This document shows, in pieces, positions 1 through 7,748 of a stretch of 12,244 nt of DNA. Each line of letters opens with the position of its first letter. Positions within the stretch are counted from its first letter, which is position 1. The notes under the pieces were generated by a model. It searched no databases. It was not told where the DNA came from and saw only the letters and a list, made by a program, of their open reading frames with translations. The translations under genes were made by a program, and so were the position numbers. The stretch comes from Deltaproteobacteria bacterium (GTDB lineage Bacteria; Desulfobacterota; Desulfofervidia; Desulfofervidales; DG-60). Where the stretch lies: the NCBI GenBank assembly GCA_021163945.1, contig JAGGTC010000108.1:1-12244 (forward strand). Reading direction: 5' to 3'.

Positions 1-1325
1 ATCAAAGCCTGAATCAGGTAGCAAATGTGGCCTGTTTGCCAGGGATTGTGGGTCCCTCTTTGGCCATGCCTGATATTCACTCAGGTTATGGTTTTCCTAT
101 CGGGGGTGTAGCGGCATTTGATTTAGATCAAGGTATCATCTCACCTGGGGGAGTAGGCTATGATATTAATTGTGGTGTGAGGCTTTTGCGGTCTAACTTG
201 ACCAAAGAGGAGCTAGAAAGGGATATAAAAAAATTGGTAGATGCCATATTTGTCAATGTTCCATCAGGTGTAGGCTCACGTCGTAAGGACTTTAAGCTAA
301 ATCAAGCTACACTGAGGCATGTACTAAATGAGGGGGCAAAGTGGGCCATAAAGAATGGATTTGGAATAAATGAAGACCTGGACCACATCGAAGAAGGGGG
401 GCATATAAAGGGTGCAAATCCAGAATTTGTCTCAAAAAAGGCACTAGAGAGAGGAAAAGACCAACTGGGGACATTGGGTTCGGGCAATCACTTTGTAGAG
501 ATAGGTTATGTAGAAAAGGTCTATAATGAGAAGATAGCTAGTGCCTTAGGTCTATTTAAGGGTCAAATAACCATTATCATCCATACCGGCTCAAGGGGAC
601 TAGGGCATCAGGTATGCGATGACTATATCAGGATTTTGTTAAAAAGCAGTGCAAAATATGGAATTGAGCTACCAGATAAACAACTTTGTTGTGCCCCTAT
701 AGGCTCAGAGGAGGGCCAGAGGTACCTCAGTGCTATGGCATGTGCAGCAAATTTTGCATTTACTAACAGGCAGTTGATCAGCCACTGGGTGAGGGAGACA
801 TTTGAAAAATTCTTTAATAAATCCTTTGAGGAGTTGGGGCTTTTCCTCATCTATGATGTCTGCCACAATATTGCCAAGATAGAGACCCATAAATACGAAG
901 GGAAAAGGATAAGGGTGTGTGTTCACAGAAAGGGTGCTACGCGTGCCTTCCCCCCAGGGCACCCAGATCTCCCAGAGGATTATAAAGAGATTGGACAACC
1001 GGTGCTCATCCCTGGGGATATGGGCAGGTATTCCTATGTCTTGGTGGGGACAAAGGGGGCCATGGAAGAGACATTTGGGAGCACCTGTCATGGGGCAGGG
1101 AGGGTAATGAGCCGCCGTGAGGCCATAAGGTCTGCAAAGGGGAGGAATATAGAGAAAGAGATGGGCAAAAAGGGTATCTATGTAAGGGGTGCAGGTAGAA
1201 ATACACTGATTGAAGAGATCTCAGAGGCCTATAAAGATGTGGCAGATGTGGTAGAGGTGGTAGATGGTGCCAAAATAAGTGCTAAGGTAGTAAGGCTTAA
1301 GCCTCTAGGGGTGGTCAAAGGATAG
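1..1325 (+). CDS. rtcB: RNA-splicing ligase RtcB, 5' end cut by window
   Basis: RtcB joins RNA 2',3'-cyclic phosphate or 3'-phosphate ends to 5'-OH ends, using GTP and Mn2+, in tRNA splicing or RNA repair. The frame is open from base 3 (reads QSLNQVANVACLPGIV), so the gene starts outside the window. The GTG at 27 is an internal valine, not a start. About 440 codons are visible, against roughly 480 for the family, so only a short N-terminal piece is missing. Numbering from the GTG at 27, family motifs are the metal-site DINCG with Asp46 and Cys49, GSGNHFVEI, HTGSRGLGHQ, VHRKGATRAFPPG, and near the C-terminus CHGAGR, whose His355 is the histidine that carries GMP in known RtcB proteins. All key residues seem present, so the enzyme should be active. 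No archease gene is visible. The stop overlaps the end of convergent ppiD by 11 bases. Confidence 0.97.
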   Translation, partial: QSLNQVANVACLPGIVGPSLAMPDIHSGYGFPIGGVAAFDLDQGIISPGGVGYDINCGVRLLRSNLTKEELERDIKKLVDAIFVNVPSGVGSRRKDFKLNQATLRHVLNEGAKWAIKNGFGINEDLDHIEEGGHIKGANPEFVSKKALERGKDQLGTLGSGNHFVEIGYVEKVYNEKIASALGLFKGQITIIIHTGSRGLGHQVCDDYIRILLKSSAKYGIELPDKQLCCAPIGSEEGQRYLSAMACAANFAFTNRQLISHWVRETFEKFFNKSFEELGLFLIYDVCHNIAKIETHKYEGKRIRVCVHRKGATRAFPPGHPDLPEDYKEIGQPVLIPGDMGRYSYVLVGTKGAMEETFGSTCHGAGRVMSRREAIRSAKGRNIEKEMGKKGIYVRGAGRNTLIEEISEAYKDVADVVEVVDGAKISAKVVRLKPLGVVKG

Positions 1326-3204
1326 ACTTTTCCTTGATTCTTATATCTGCCCCTTTCTTTAGATTTGACAACCAGCTATTGAAAAAGATTGCCCTTCGGA
1401 CTGAGAGGAGGTCTTTTATAAATGACTCCCTTTCGGTCTCAAAGGCCTTCTTATCTGGTTCCTTGCGTTTTAAAAATTTTAATACATAGAAGTTTCCACC
1501 AATCTCAACCACCTTATCTAGATAAGGCCTTGAAGGGCCTAAAGAAAACAACTCCCTCTGGATGGTTGGTTTATAGCCTATCTTTGGGATATTCTCATTA
1601 ATGCCAAAAAAACCGGTCTCTTGTATGGTAAGCTTGTATTCCCTTGCCAACTGAGAAAATTCTTTTCCTTCTTTTAATTTATTAATAAAGCCTTCTGCAG
1701 CCTTTTTTGCCAATTCCCTTTCCTTTTCTTTTATATAATCCTCTTTTACCCTCTTTTTGATCTCTGAAAATGGTGGCACAGAGGCATCCTTTTCGGCAAT
1801 AACCTGGGCCAAGAAATAGGAATTTTGGGTCTTTAAGGGGGGACTTATCTCACCCCTTTTTAACTTCAGTATCTTTGGTATTAAACTATAATGAATACCT
1901 TTAGGATGATGTTGATTACTAAAAAAATCTGTTTTTCTTATAGGGATTTTAAAATCATCTGCTGCCTTTTTCAGGCTATTGTCCAAAATGGCCTGGGCAT
2001 ATAGACGATTAGCCAGTTCCTCTGCCATTTGATTTGCCCTTTCTTTTTTGATTCTTTGGACAATTTGCCTCCTTACCTCGGGAAGTTTTTTGGTATGTGC
2101 CTCCTTTATATCTTCAACCTTAATAATATGGAACCCAAACCTTGTCTTTACCAGATCACTTATTTCCCCCTTTTTAAGAGAGAATGCTACATCTTCAAAG
2201 GGTTTAATCATTGTATTGCGCCCAAACCACCCCAAATCCCCGCCTTTGGCAGCAGTAGACCTATCCTCAGAGTATCTCTTGGCCAATTTGGAAAAGTCCT
2301 CTCCTCTTTTTGCCATCTCCAATACCTTTTTGGCCTTTTTCTTTATCTTTTCAATCCTTTCTTTTGATGCATCAGTTGGTATCCTAAACAAGATGTGCCT
2401 TGCATGCACTGTCTTTGGCTGATAAAAATCTGACTGGTTTACCTTATAATATTGCTCTATTTCCTCATTGGTAGGTTTTATCTCTGGGATAAATTGCCTT
2501 TCAGAGATATTGACATAATCTATCTTTAATTGTCTTGGCACTAAATAATTGTCTTTGTGTTTCTCAAAATAGGCCCTTAGTTTTTCCTCACTAACATTGA
2601 CCTTTTTGTTAAAGGCCTCTGGCTTAAAGGTTACAAACTGCAAATTAATCTGTTGTTTTTGCCATTTGTAGGCCTCATAGGCCTCTTTTTCAGAGACATG
2701 GGCCAGGCCCTGGATGGTATTGCGTAGGTAGGACAATATTAAATCTCTCTTTAGGTTTTCCTCAAACTGTGCAGGTGTGTAGTGATGTTTTCTCAAGATT
2801 GTTTGATAGAGTGTTGGGTCAAACCTCCCATTTTTTTGGAAGACTGAATAATGCGTAATAATTTCACGAACTTCGTCTTCAGAGGCAGAAACACCCATCT
2901 TTTTTGCTACCTGAATTATTAATTTGCGCTCAATTAAACTGTCTAAGACAGTTTTTTTGAGATTTAGTCTCTTGATCCAATCCTCATTAAAACCCTTAAA
3001 ACGGGCCCTATAGCTATTGATTACCTGTTCATAGGCCAAGGCAAATTCCTTGTAATAAAGTGGCTCTCCATTTATATAGGCCAGGATACTGGCCCTACGG
3101 GCGCGAAAGGAACCCACACCCCAGAAGATAAATACTATAATAATCACTAAAAAGACAAGCTTAATTAACCAAGATGTTGCATGTCTTCGCATCAAATTTA
3201 GCAT
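1315..3204 (-). CDS. ppiD: PpiD/SurA-type periplasmic peptidyl-prolyl isomerase, membrane anchored
   Basis: This is a chaperone and isomerase that helps newly exported proteins fold at the outer face of the inner membrane. The 629-residue length is normal for PpiD. The N-terminus has the PpiD layout: a short basic cytoplasmic tail (MLNLMRRHATSWLIK), one transmembrane helix at about residues 12-31 ending WGVGSF, then a SurA-N-like helical chaperone region (about 36-180). A parvulin domain spans about 264-366, with the family signatures HARHILFRI, GEDFSKLAKRYSED, GGDLGWFGR and FGFHIIKV. A second, degenerate parvulin-like region and a lysine-rich tail follow. It is the last gene of the three-gene minus-strand operon, starting 2 bases after the zinc-ribbon gene. 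There is no strong Shine-Dalgarno, so it is probably translationally coupled. The product is confident from the overall layout; which clients it serves is unknown. Confidence 0.93.
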   Translation of the reverse strand: MLNLMRRHATSWLIKLVFLVIIIVFIFWGVGSFRARRASILAYINGEPLYYKEFALAYEQVINSYRARFKGFNEDWIKRLNLKKTVLDSLIERKLIIQVAKKMGVSASEDEVREIITHYSVFQKNGRFDPTLYQTILRKHHYTPAQFEENLKRDLILSYLRNTIQGLAHVSEKEAYEAYKWQKQQINLQFVTFKPEAFNKKVNVSEEKLRAYFEKHKDNYLVPRQLKIDYVNISERQFIPEIKPTNEEIEQYYKVNQSDFYQPKTVHARHILFRIPTDASKERIEKIKKKAKKVLEMAKRGEDFSKLAKRYSEDRSTAAKGGDLGWFGRNTMIKPFEDVAFSLKKGEISDLVKTRFGFHIIKVEDIKEAHTKKLPEVRRQIVQRIKKERANQMAEELANRLYAQAILDNSLKKAADDFKIPIRKTDFFSNQHHPKGIHYSLIPKILKLKRGEISPPLKTQNSYFLAQVIAEKDASVPPFSEIKKRVKEDYIKEKERELAKKAAEGFINKLKEGKEFSQLAREYKLTIQETGFFGINENIPKIGYKPTIQRELFSLGPSRPYLDKVVEIGGNFYVLKFLKRKEPDKKAFETERESFIKDLLSVRRAIFFNSWLSNLKKGADIRIKEKSIL

Positions 3205-3206
3205 AG

Positions 3207-3422
3207 TTATTTAACCATAGGGAAGACTATAGAGGGGGATTGCCTTTTGTCCAATTTTGCACCAATAGGCCGGCCACAGCCCATACAATAATATTCATAC
3301 TTATCACCTTCAGGCAAGATCAATAAGAGCCTCTTTTTCACAGGCATTGCCCGTCGACAATGTGGGCAATAAAGAGAAGTGGCTTCAAACTCCTGATAAT
3401 CTGATTGGGTTTTGGTCTGCAT
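3207..3422 (-). CDS. small zinc-ribbon protein, 71 aa
   Basis: This is a 71-residue soluble protein with two CxxC knuckles: CPHC at residues 19-22 and CMGC at 46-49, spaced as C-x2-C-x23-C-x2-C, as in a single zinc ribbon. Between the knuckles lies a basic stretch (KKRLLLILPEGDKYEYY) that could form the ribbon's strands. No other domain or signal peptide is visible. The start is supported by AAGGGG in the 3' end of the upstream ATPase gene, 8 bases before the ATG. It lies 2 bases after the ClpX-like gene and 2 bases before ppiD. Its position suggests it works with the ATPase. The upstream ClpX-like protein lacks the usual N-terminal zinc domain, so a detached adaptor role is conceivable, but that is inference. 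I do not recognise a named family. Confidence 0.85.
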   Translation of the reverse strand: MQTKTQSDYQEFEATSLYCPHCRRAMPVKKRLLLILPEGDKYEYYCMGCGRPIGAKLDKRQSPSIVFPMVK

Positions 3423-3424
3423 AA

Positions 3425-5161
3425 TTATACCCCTTGATATGCAGATTTAATTAGACCCCTAATATAGTCTTCAGGACTGAGCAACGCCTCTCTTGTAATC
3501 TCAAAGATATCCTGTCCTGTACGATCCTTTACCAGTTTGAGTCCTAATTCTAGGTCTTTGGCAAATCTTTGGCATATAGAAATTATATCTAAATCCTCTT
3601 TTATAGCATGTGTCAATAAAACATCTATTGCCTCATCACAAAAGCGGCATTCTAAACCAGTTTCCTCAAAGAAATCCCTTTCAAATTCTCTAATTTCTTT
3701 AATATACTTTGCCAGTTGTTTAAATGCATAATCTATATCAAAATAAAACTTGTGATAAAAATCAACAATTAGTGAGATCCTCTCCTCTGTGAGTCTTAAA
3801 CCATATTGTTTGGCCAAACCCTTAGATTTATTATCAATCACCCTCCTTAAATACTCCTTTTCTGCAGCAATTGCCTCCCAATAACGTCTCTTATATGAAT
3901 CTTCTGTATGGCATTCTAACAACCTTTTAAGCCCCCCAACTGGGTCCTGCACTACCTCCTTTGTAACGACAAATTTATTGATATTGGTAGACGGAAGTGC
4001 CCTTTCAAAGGGTAGGATGCACCTTTCCACCACACTCACTAGACCTCGGGCCCCTGTCCCTTCAGCGGCTGCCTTTTCTGCAATCAGCCGGAGTGCCTCG
4101 TCTTCAAAGACAATGTCAATACCATAGGCATGAAAGTCTTGTTTTTTTGCATTGATAATACTGCTATTTGGATTCTTTAAGATTTTATAAAGGTCATCTA
4201 CCTCCAAATTGTCAAATACTACAAGTACAGGGAGTCTGCCAATAAACTCTGATTCAAAACCATACTTTATTAGGTCTTCTGCCTTTACATATTTAAGGTA
4301 ATCTTGGTCTTTCTTAGAATCTATTTTGGCCCCAAAGCCTATACCTTGTCGATTAAGGCGTCTTTTGATGGTCTCCTCTATTCCATTAAATGCACCACTC
4401 ATGACAAAAAGGATATGACGTGTATTAATTGTTTTCTTCTCACGTCTTCCGGTACGCCTATATTTCTCTAGTGCCTCAAGCTGTGAGATAGGGTCATAAG
4501 GCGTTCTTAAATCTACCTCTGTCTCCTCCATAGGTTTTAATAGGCAACGTTGCACACCCGTGCGGGAGACATCCGGTCCAATAACATTCCCACTGCTGGC
4601 AATCTTATCAATTTCATCTATGTAAATAATGCCAAATTGGGCCAGTTCTACATCCCCATCTGCCTGATGCACTAACTCCCTCACCAGGTCTTCTACATCA
4701 CCCCCTACATAACCCGTCTCACTAAACTTTGTGGCATCGCCTTTTACAAAAGGCACACCCAACCTTTGGGCTATCAATTTCACCATATAGGTCTTACCTA
4801 CCCCTGTAGGGCCCATCATTAATATGTTGTTCTTGATATAATTTGTGTATTTCCACCCTTGGTGTCTTTGGCTAAGCCAATATCTCACACGATTAAAGTG
4901 GGTGCAAATTTTGGTAGCCAAAATGGCCTTTGCTTGATCCTGTTTAATTATGTATTGGTCTAAGTAGGCAATCAATTCCTCAGGTTTTAAATCAAACTCT
5001 ATTTTAGACAATATACCCCTTCCAGGATATTTCTCTTTTTCTTTTGACTTTGGGTGGGGAAAGGAGGTGGAAATTATTCTCACCCTATGGCCATATTTTT
5101 TTGCCAAATATTCATTTAGCTCTCTTTCTAGCTCCTTTTGCGATGGCAACCCATCGTGCAT
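3425..5161 (-). CDS. ClpX-like AAA+ ATPase lacking the zinc domain, with C-terminal extension
   Basis: This 578-residue AAA+ unfoldase resembles ClpX (about 420 residues). Visible motifs are Walker A GPTGVGKT (117-124), the pore loop GYVGGD (150-155), Walker B IIYIDEID (178-185), GIGFGA (273-278), arginine-finger region EFIGRLPV (305-312), and sensor 2 GTGARGL (368-374). GIGF matches the ClpX loop that docks on ClpP, so partnership with a ClpP-type protease is likely. Two things differ from ordinary ClpX. The N-terminal C4 zinc domain is absent and replaced by about 50 charged residues. A C-terminal extension of roughly 160 residues (about 415-578), helical in appearance and with a CRFC pair at 505-508, follows the small AAA domain. 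An in-frame TAA shortly upstream fixes ATG 5161 as the first possible start. It is the first gene of the operon with the zinc-ribbon protein and ppiD. It could be a stand-alone chaperone rather than a protease subunit. Confidence 0.9.
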   Translation of the reverse strand: MHDGLPSQKELERELNEYLAKKYGHRVRIISTSFPHPKSKEKEKYPGRGILSKIEFDLKPEELIAYLDQYIIKQDQAKAILATKICTHFNRVRYWLSQRHQGWKYTNYIKNNILMMGPTGVGKTYMVKLIAQRLGVPFVKGDATKFSETGYVGGDVEDLVRELVHQADGDVELAQFGIIYIDEIDKIASSGNVIGPDVSRTGVQRCLLKPMEETEVDLRTPYDPISQLEALEKYRRTGRREKKTINTRHILFVMSGAFNGIEETIKRRLNRQGIGFGAKIDSKKDQDYLKYVKAEDLIKYGFESEFIGRLPVLVVFDNLEVDDLYKILKNPNSSIINAKKQDFHAYGIDIVFEDEALRLIAEKAAAEGTGARGLVSVVERCILPFERALPSTNINKFVVTKEVVQDPVGGLKRLLECHTEDSYKRRYWEAIAAEKEYLRRVIDNKSKGLAKQYGLRLTEERISLIVDFYHKFYFDIDYAFKQLAKYIKEIREFERDFFEETGLECRFCDEAIDVLLTHAIKEDLDIISICQRFAKDLELGLKLVKDRTGQDIFEITREALLSPEDYIRGLIKSAYQGV

Positions 5162-5258
5162 ATCATTATTTTAAATCCTCATTGTCCCTTTGGCAAGGTA
5201 TTGCATGTATCTAAAACCTGTGTTAAAGGTGCTTTATATTAAAAATAAGGAGATTGTT
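5162..5258. promoter_or_regulatory. divergent intergenic region serving both operons
   Basis: These 97 bases separate the minus-strand ClpX-like operon from the plus-strand hxl operon, so both promoters should lie here. The plus side has an AT-rich TATATT at 5235-5240, a fair -10 element, but without a convincing -35 box 17 bases upstream. I could not pick a clear minus-side promoter. The promoter role is inferred from gene layout rather than from strong boxes. Confidence 0.4.
5247..5252 (+). promoter_or_regulatory. ribosome binding site that sets the start at 5259
   Basis: AAGGAG lies 6 bases before the ATG at 5259. The frame is open further upstream, to a possible start at 5190, but no comparable site precedes that start, and the extra 23 residues look unlike protein. 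This site therefore decides the start. Confidence 0.75.
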
Positions 5259-5726
5259 ATGGCAGAGACAACGGTGTTAACAAAACTAGAGGTGAGTTTT
5301 TCTGGGATTACCTTTAATATGGAGGGTCAAGAGTCCTTTGTAAGGGAGGGGTGGGAATACCTCAGAAATCAATTACTGCCCTATCTAGAGGAGGCACTTG
5401 GGGGGCACAGGCCACTAGCAAAATTAAAAAGATCAGAAATTGCAGAGCTTTATAAGGAGAAGAGCCCCCGGAGTCAAACAGAAACGGTAACAGTTTTTGC
5501 CTATTATCTTAAGCACTTTGAGGGAAAAGAGGAATTTACCCCCCTTGATCTAAAACGTTTTTATGCAGAGTTGGGGCTTCCAATTTCTAGGAAAATTGCG
5601 CAATCTACATGGGATGCATATAATAAACGTGGATTTCTAATCAAGGGAGATAAGAGGGGGTCTTATAAGATTTCCCCAAAGGGTGAAGAATTTGTAGAAA
5701 AGCAATTGCCAAGAAAAAGGTCATGA
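5259..5726 (+). CDS. hypothetical protein, probable winged-helix C-terminal domain
   Basis: This is a 155-residue soluble protein; the start was chosen for the AAGGAG site 6 bases upstream. The N-terminal part (VSFSGITFNMEGQESFVREGWEYL) looks like two strands followed by a helix. A middle segment (RSEIAELYKEKSPRSQTETVTVFAYYLKHFEGKEEFTPLDLKRFYAEL) is helical. The end (WDAYNKRGFLIKGDKRGSYKISPKGEEFVEKQL) reads like the recognition-helix-plus-wing part of a winged helix, with the common 'G-x-Y-x-I-x-P-K-G' pattern. It could bind DNA or mediate protein contacts, but I do not recognise the family. It is the first gene of the hxl operon and overlaps hxlA by 4 bases (ATGA), so a regulatory role for the sugar-phosphate genes is possible but unproven. 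Confidence 0.8.
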   Translation: MAETTVLTKLEVSFSGITFNMEGQESFVREGWEYLRNQLLPYLEEALGGHRPLAKLKRSEIAELYKEKSPRSQTETVTVFAYYLKHFEGKEEFTPLDLKRFYAELGLPISRKIAQSTWDAYNKRGFLIKGDKRGSYKISPKGEEFVEKQLPRKRS

Positions 5727-6364
5727 GACCACTAATTCAAGTTGCGCTGGACTTAATAGATAAAGGGCGGGTACTGAATATAGCTGAGATAGTAGCCCCT
5801 TATGTGGACATTATAGAGGTAGGTACCCCACTACTTAAGGCAGAAGGGATAAAAATTATAGAAACATTAAAGGAGAGATACCCAGATAAGTTATTATTGG
5901 CGGATACAAAGACCATGGATGTGGGGGCAATAGAGGCAAGATTGGTATTTGATGTGGGTGCAGACATCATGACTGTTTGCGCTGCCGCTGAAATAGAGAC
6001 TATATCAGCCGCCATAGGTGAGGCGCAAAGGCAAGGTAAAAAGGTAATGGTGGATTTTATTGGGGTTGAAGATAAGATTTTAAGGGCAAAAGGCATTGTC
6101 CCGCTCAGGCCTCACTATTTCAATCTACATACGGCCATTGATGTACAGAGGTCTAAAGGAAAGTCGTTTGAGGAGATAGGGGCATTTAGCAAAGCATTTT
6201 CTGTACCACTGGCCATTGCCGGGGGATTAGTACCTCAAGATATTGCAAACTTAGCGCCCTTTAGCCCTTCAATTCTCATCTTTGGCAGTTTTATTACAAA
6301 GGCATCTGACCCAAAGAGGGCCGTTTTGGAAATAAAAAAGGAGATAGATGATGTATTATCGTGA
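5723..6364 (+). CDS. hxlA: 3-hexulose-6-phosphate synthase
   Basis: This enzyme condenses formaldehyde with ribulose 5-phosphate to give 3-hexulose 6-phosphate, or runs in reverse to make ribulose 5-phosphate and formaldehyde. At 213 residues it is a single (beta/alpha)8 barrel of the orotidine-monophosphate-decarboxylase superfamily. Diagnostic residues are Asp10, Glu32 in EVGTPLL, the D-x-K-x-x-D motif ADTKTMD (Asp61, Lys63, Asp66), VDFIGVED at 110-117, HTAIDVQ with His136, AIAGGL, and the phosphate-binding end GSFITKASDP. It overlaps the preceding gene by 4 bases and is followed by the isomerase that takes the next step, which strongly supports the call over the related keto-gulonate-phosphate decarboxylase. 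In an anaerobe it may handle formaldehyde or supply pentose phosphates; the sequence cannot tell which. Confidence 0.93.
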   Translation: MRPLIQVALDLIDKGRVLNIAEIVAPYVDIIEVGTPLLKAEGIKIIETLKERYPDKLLLADTKTMDVGAIEARLVFDVGADIMTVCAAAEIETISAAIGEAQRQGKKVMVDFIGVEDKILRAKGIVPLRPHYFNLHTAIDVQRSKGKSFEEIGAFSKAFSVPLAIAGGLVPQDIANLAPFSPSILIFGSFITKASDPKRAVLEIKKEIDDVLS

Positions 6365-6914
6365 GATCTTAAAGGAGATAATGAATATAACAGATAGAAT
6401 CAGTCCTGATGAATTTAGGGAATTTATAGAAATTGTCATAAATTCACCAAGGATCTATGTAGTAGGGGCAGGGCGCTCTGGTATGGTGGCCAAGGCATTT
6501 GCCATGCGTTTGGTCCATCTGGGGATAAAGGTATTTGTAGTAGGTGAGACAGTTACACCAGCACTGAGGGAGGGGGATACGCTCTTGGCGGTCTCTAGTT
6601 CAGGGAAGACAGCATTGGTAGTTGAGACTGCAAAGGCGGCCAAATCCTTAAAGGGTAAGGTAGTTGCCATAACAAGTGACCCTGATGCACCTTTGGCAGG
6701 GTTGGCAGATGCCATAGTACTCATTCCCACAAAGGTAAGACCAAAGGAGTATCCCCATTATGAGGTGGGTGAATTAATGGGCACTCCATTTATGCCCCTA
6801 GGTACGCTATTTGAGACGTCTGTTATGATATTTTTTGAGGCATGCGTAGTTGAGCTCATGAATAGGTTGGGTGTAAAAGAGGAACAGATGAAAAAAATCC
6901 ATGCCAATATATGA
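6351..6914 (+). CDS. hxlB: 6-phospho-3-hexuloisomerase
   Basis: This enzyme isomerises 3-hexulose 6-phosphate to fructose 6-phosphate, the second step of the ribulose monophosphate pathway. The product of about 187 residues is one SIS domain: VVGAGRSGMVAKAFAMRLVHLGIKV near residue 38, VVGETVTPAL, AVSSSGKT in the phosphate-binding loop, then GTPFMPLGTLFE. A conserved-looking C-terminal MKKIHANI follows. Two ATGs stand side by side at 6348 and 6351. AAGGAG at 6338-6343 is 4 bases from the first and 7 from the second, so I prefer 6351. Either way the gene overlaps the end of hxlA, implying coupled translation. Paired hxlA-hxlB order makes the assignment firm. The loop reads SSSGKT where I expect something closer to GSGET, a mild variation. 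Confidence 0.93.
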   Translation: MYYREILKEIMNITDRISPDEFREFIEIVINSPRIYVVGAGRSGMVAKAFAMRLVHLGIKVFVVGETVTPALREGDTLLAVSSSGKTALVVETAKAAKSLKGKVVAITSDPDAPLAGLADAIVLIPTKVRPKEYPHYEVGELMGTPFMPLGTLFETSVMIFFEACVVELMNRLGVKEEQMKKIHANI

Positions 6915-7747
6915 TTAGAGAAAACATTATGGATGAGAGGTGGCTAAAAGAATTTCAGCAAAAATTGGGGGCGCTGCAAAGGATAGAAAAAGAGGTCAAA
7001 AAATGGCAACGTTATAAAAAAGATGAAAAGTCTTTGTTCGTGTTAGAGGAGAGCCTTAATAAGATTCAAAGATATCAAAAAAAGGCCTCTGGTCTTGAGG
7101 CATTAATCCTTGAGTTAGGTGAATTTTGTAATAAGGAGAGGGAAGATATAGATATTTTAAAACAGAGATTTAAAGGCAAATTGGGTAGTGAGTTGGCAGC
7201 AAGGCTACCTGGAATAGAGGTATATGGAAATCTACCAGAGCTTAAGGTAGGGCTCTTCACCCTGGAATTTTTATTATCAAGGGGTGAGGTAAAGGTCTGG
7301 TATGGTCCAAAGGTAGAATTTATATGTAAAAGGTCTTTAGCAAAGACAGACTTAGCAAAATTTATTAAAGATGCATACGAGACATTAGAAAAATCAGGGC
7401 TCAAAGGGGACACATTTCTCAATTTACTATGGAGGTCTTATGAGGGTCTGTCTACATCACTGGGCAGTGCGGTGCCACTCTCTAAGGTCTTGCAGCAGAT
7501 GGCATGGCTCCAGCAAAAGAGGGCATTTTTGATTGATCCCAAAAAGGAGAACTTCAAGGGCTATGGTAGGGTACAGTTTAGTTATGATCTATTTCGCACA
7601 TCAAAGAGGAGATACAATGACTATGAATTCCGCTTGATAGTGGCTACCCGTGAACAGACAAAGGACAAAAAGGACTTTCTCTGGGTGCCTACAAGTAGGC
7701 AAGGGGAAGGTGGATATTTTTCGGCACTTAGCTTTAAAAGGATTTAA
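6911..7747 (+). CDS. hypothetical protein with N-terminal coiled coil, 278 aa
   Basis: I do not recognise this protein. It is soluble, with no signal peptide or membrane helix. Residues about 7-105 are strongly charged and helical (KEFQQKLGALQRIEKEVKKW and on), consistent with a coiled coil. A middle part contains LPELKVGLFTLEFLLSRGEVKVWYGPKVEFICK, which looks like strands. The C-terminal part (VQFSYDLFRTSKRRYNDYEFRLIVATREQTKDKKDFLWVP) is basic and strand-rich, ending with a glycine-rich tail. The ATG at 6911 overlaps the hxlB stop in ATGA, favouring coupled translation. An in-frame ATG at 6929 has no better ribosome site. Position in the operon links it loosely to hxlAB, but no function can be inferred. 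Confidence 0.75.
   Translation: MIRENIMDERWLKEFQQKLGALQRIEKEVKKWQRYKKDEKSLFVLEESLNKIQRYQKKASGLEALILELGEFCNKEREDIDILKQRFKGKLGSELAARLPGIEVYGNLPELKVGLFTLEFLLSRGEVKVWYGPKVEFICKRSLAKTDLAKFIKDAYETLEKSGLKGDTFLNLLWRSYEGLSTSLGSAVPLSKVLQQMAWLQQKRAFLIDPKKENFKGYGRVQFSYDLFRTSKRRYNDYEFRLIVATREQTKDKKDFLWVPTSRQGEGGYFSALSFKRI
7737..7742 (+). promoter_or_regulatory. ribosome binding site that sets the start at 7749
   Basis: AAAGGA lies 6 bases before ATG 7749. The same frame is open back to an ATG at 7650, but that stretch lies inside the upstream gene and reads like an out-of-frame shadow. The 7749 start is therefore preferred. Confidence 0.65.
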
Positions 7748-7748
7748 A

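Noticed and set aside
27..29. GTG at 27 as the start of rtcB
   Set aside because: The frame is open upstream to the window edge and encodes the conserved QSLNQVANVA run, so the GTG is internal.
7650..7748. Upstream extension of the 116-residue gene to ATG 7650
   Set aside because: It lies out of frame inside the preceding gene, and AAAGGA fits the ATG at 7749.
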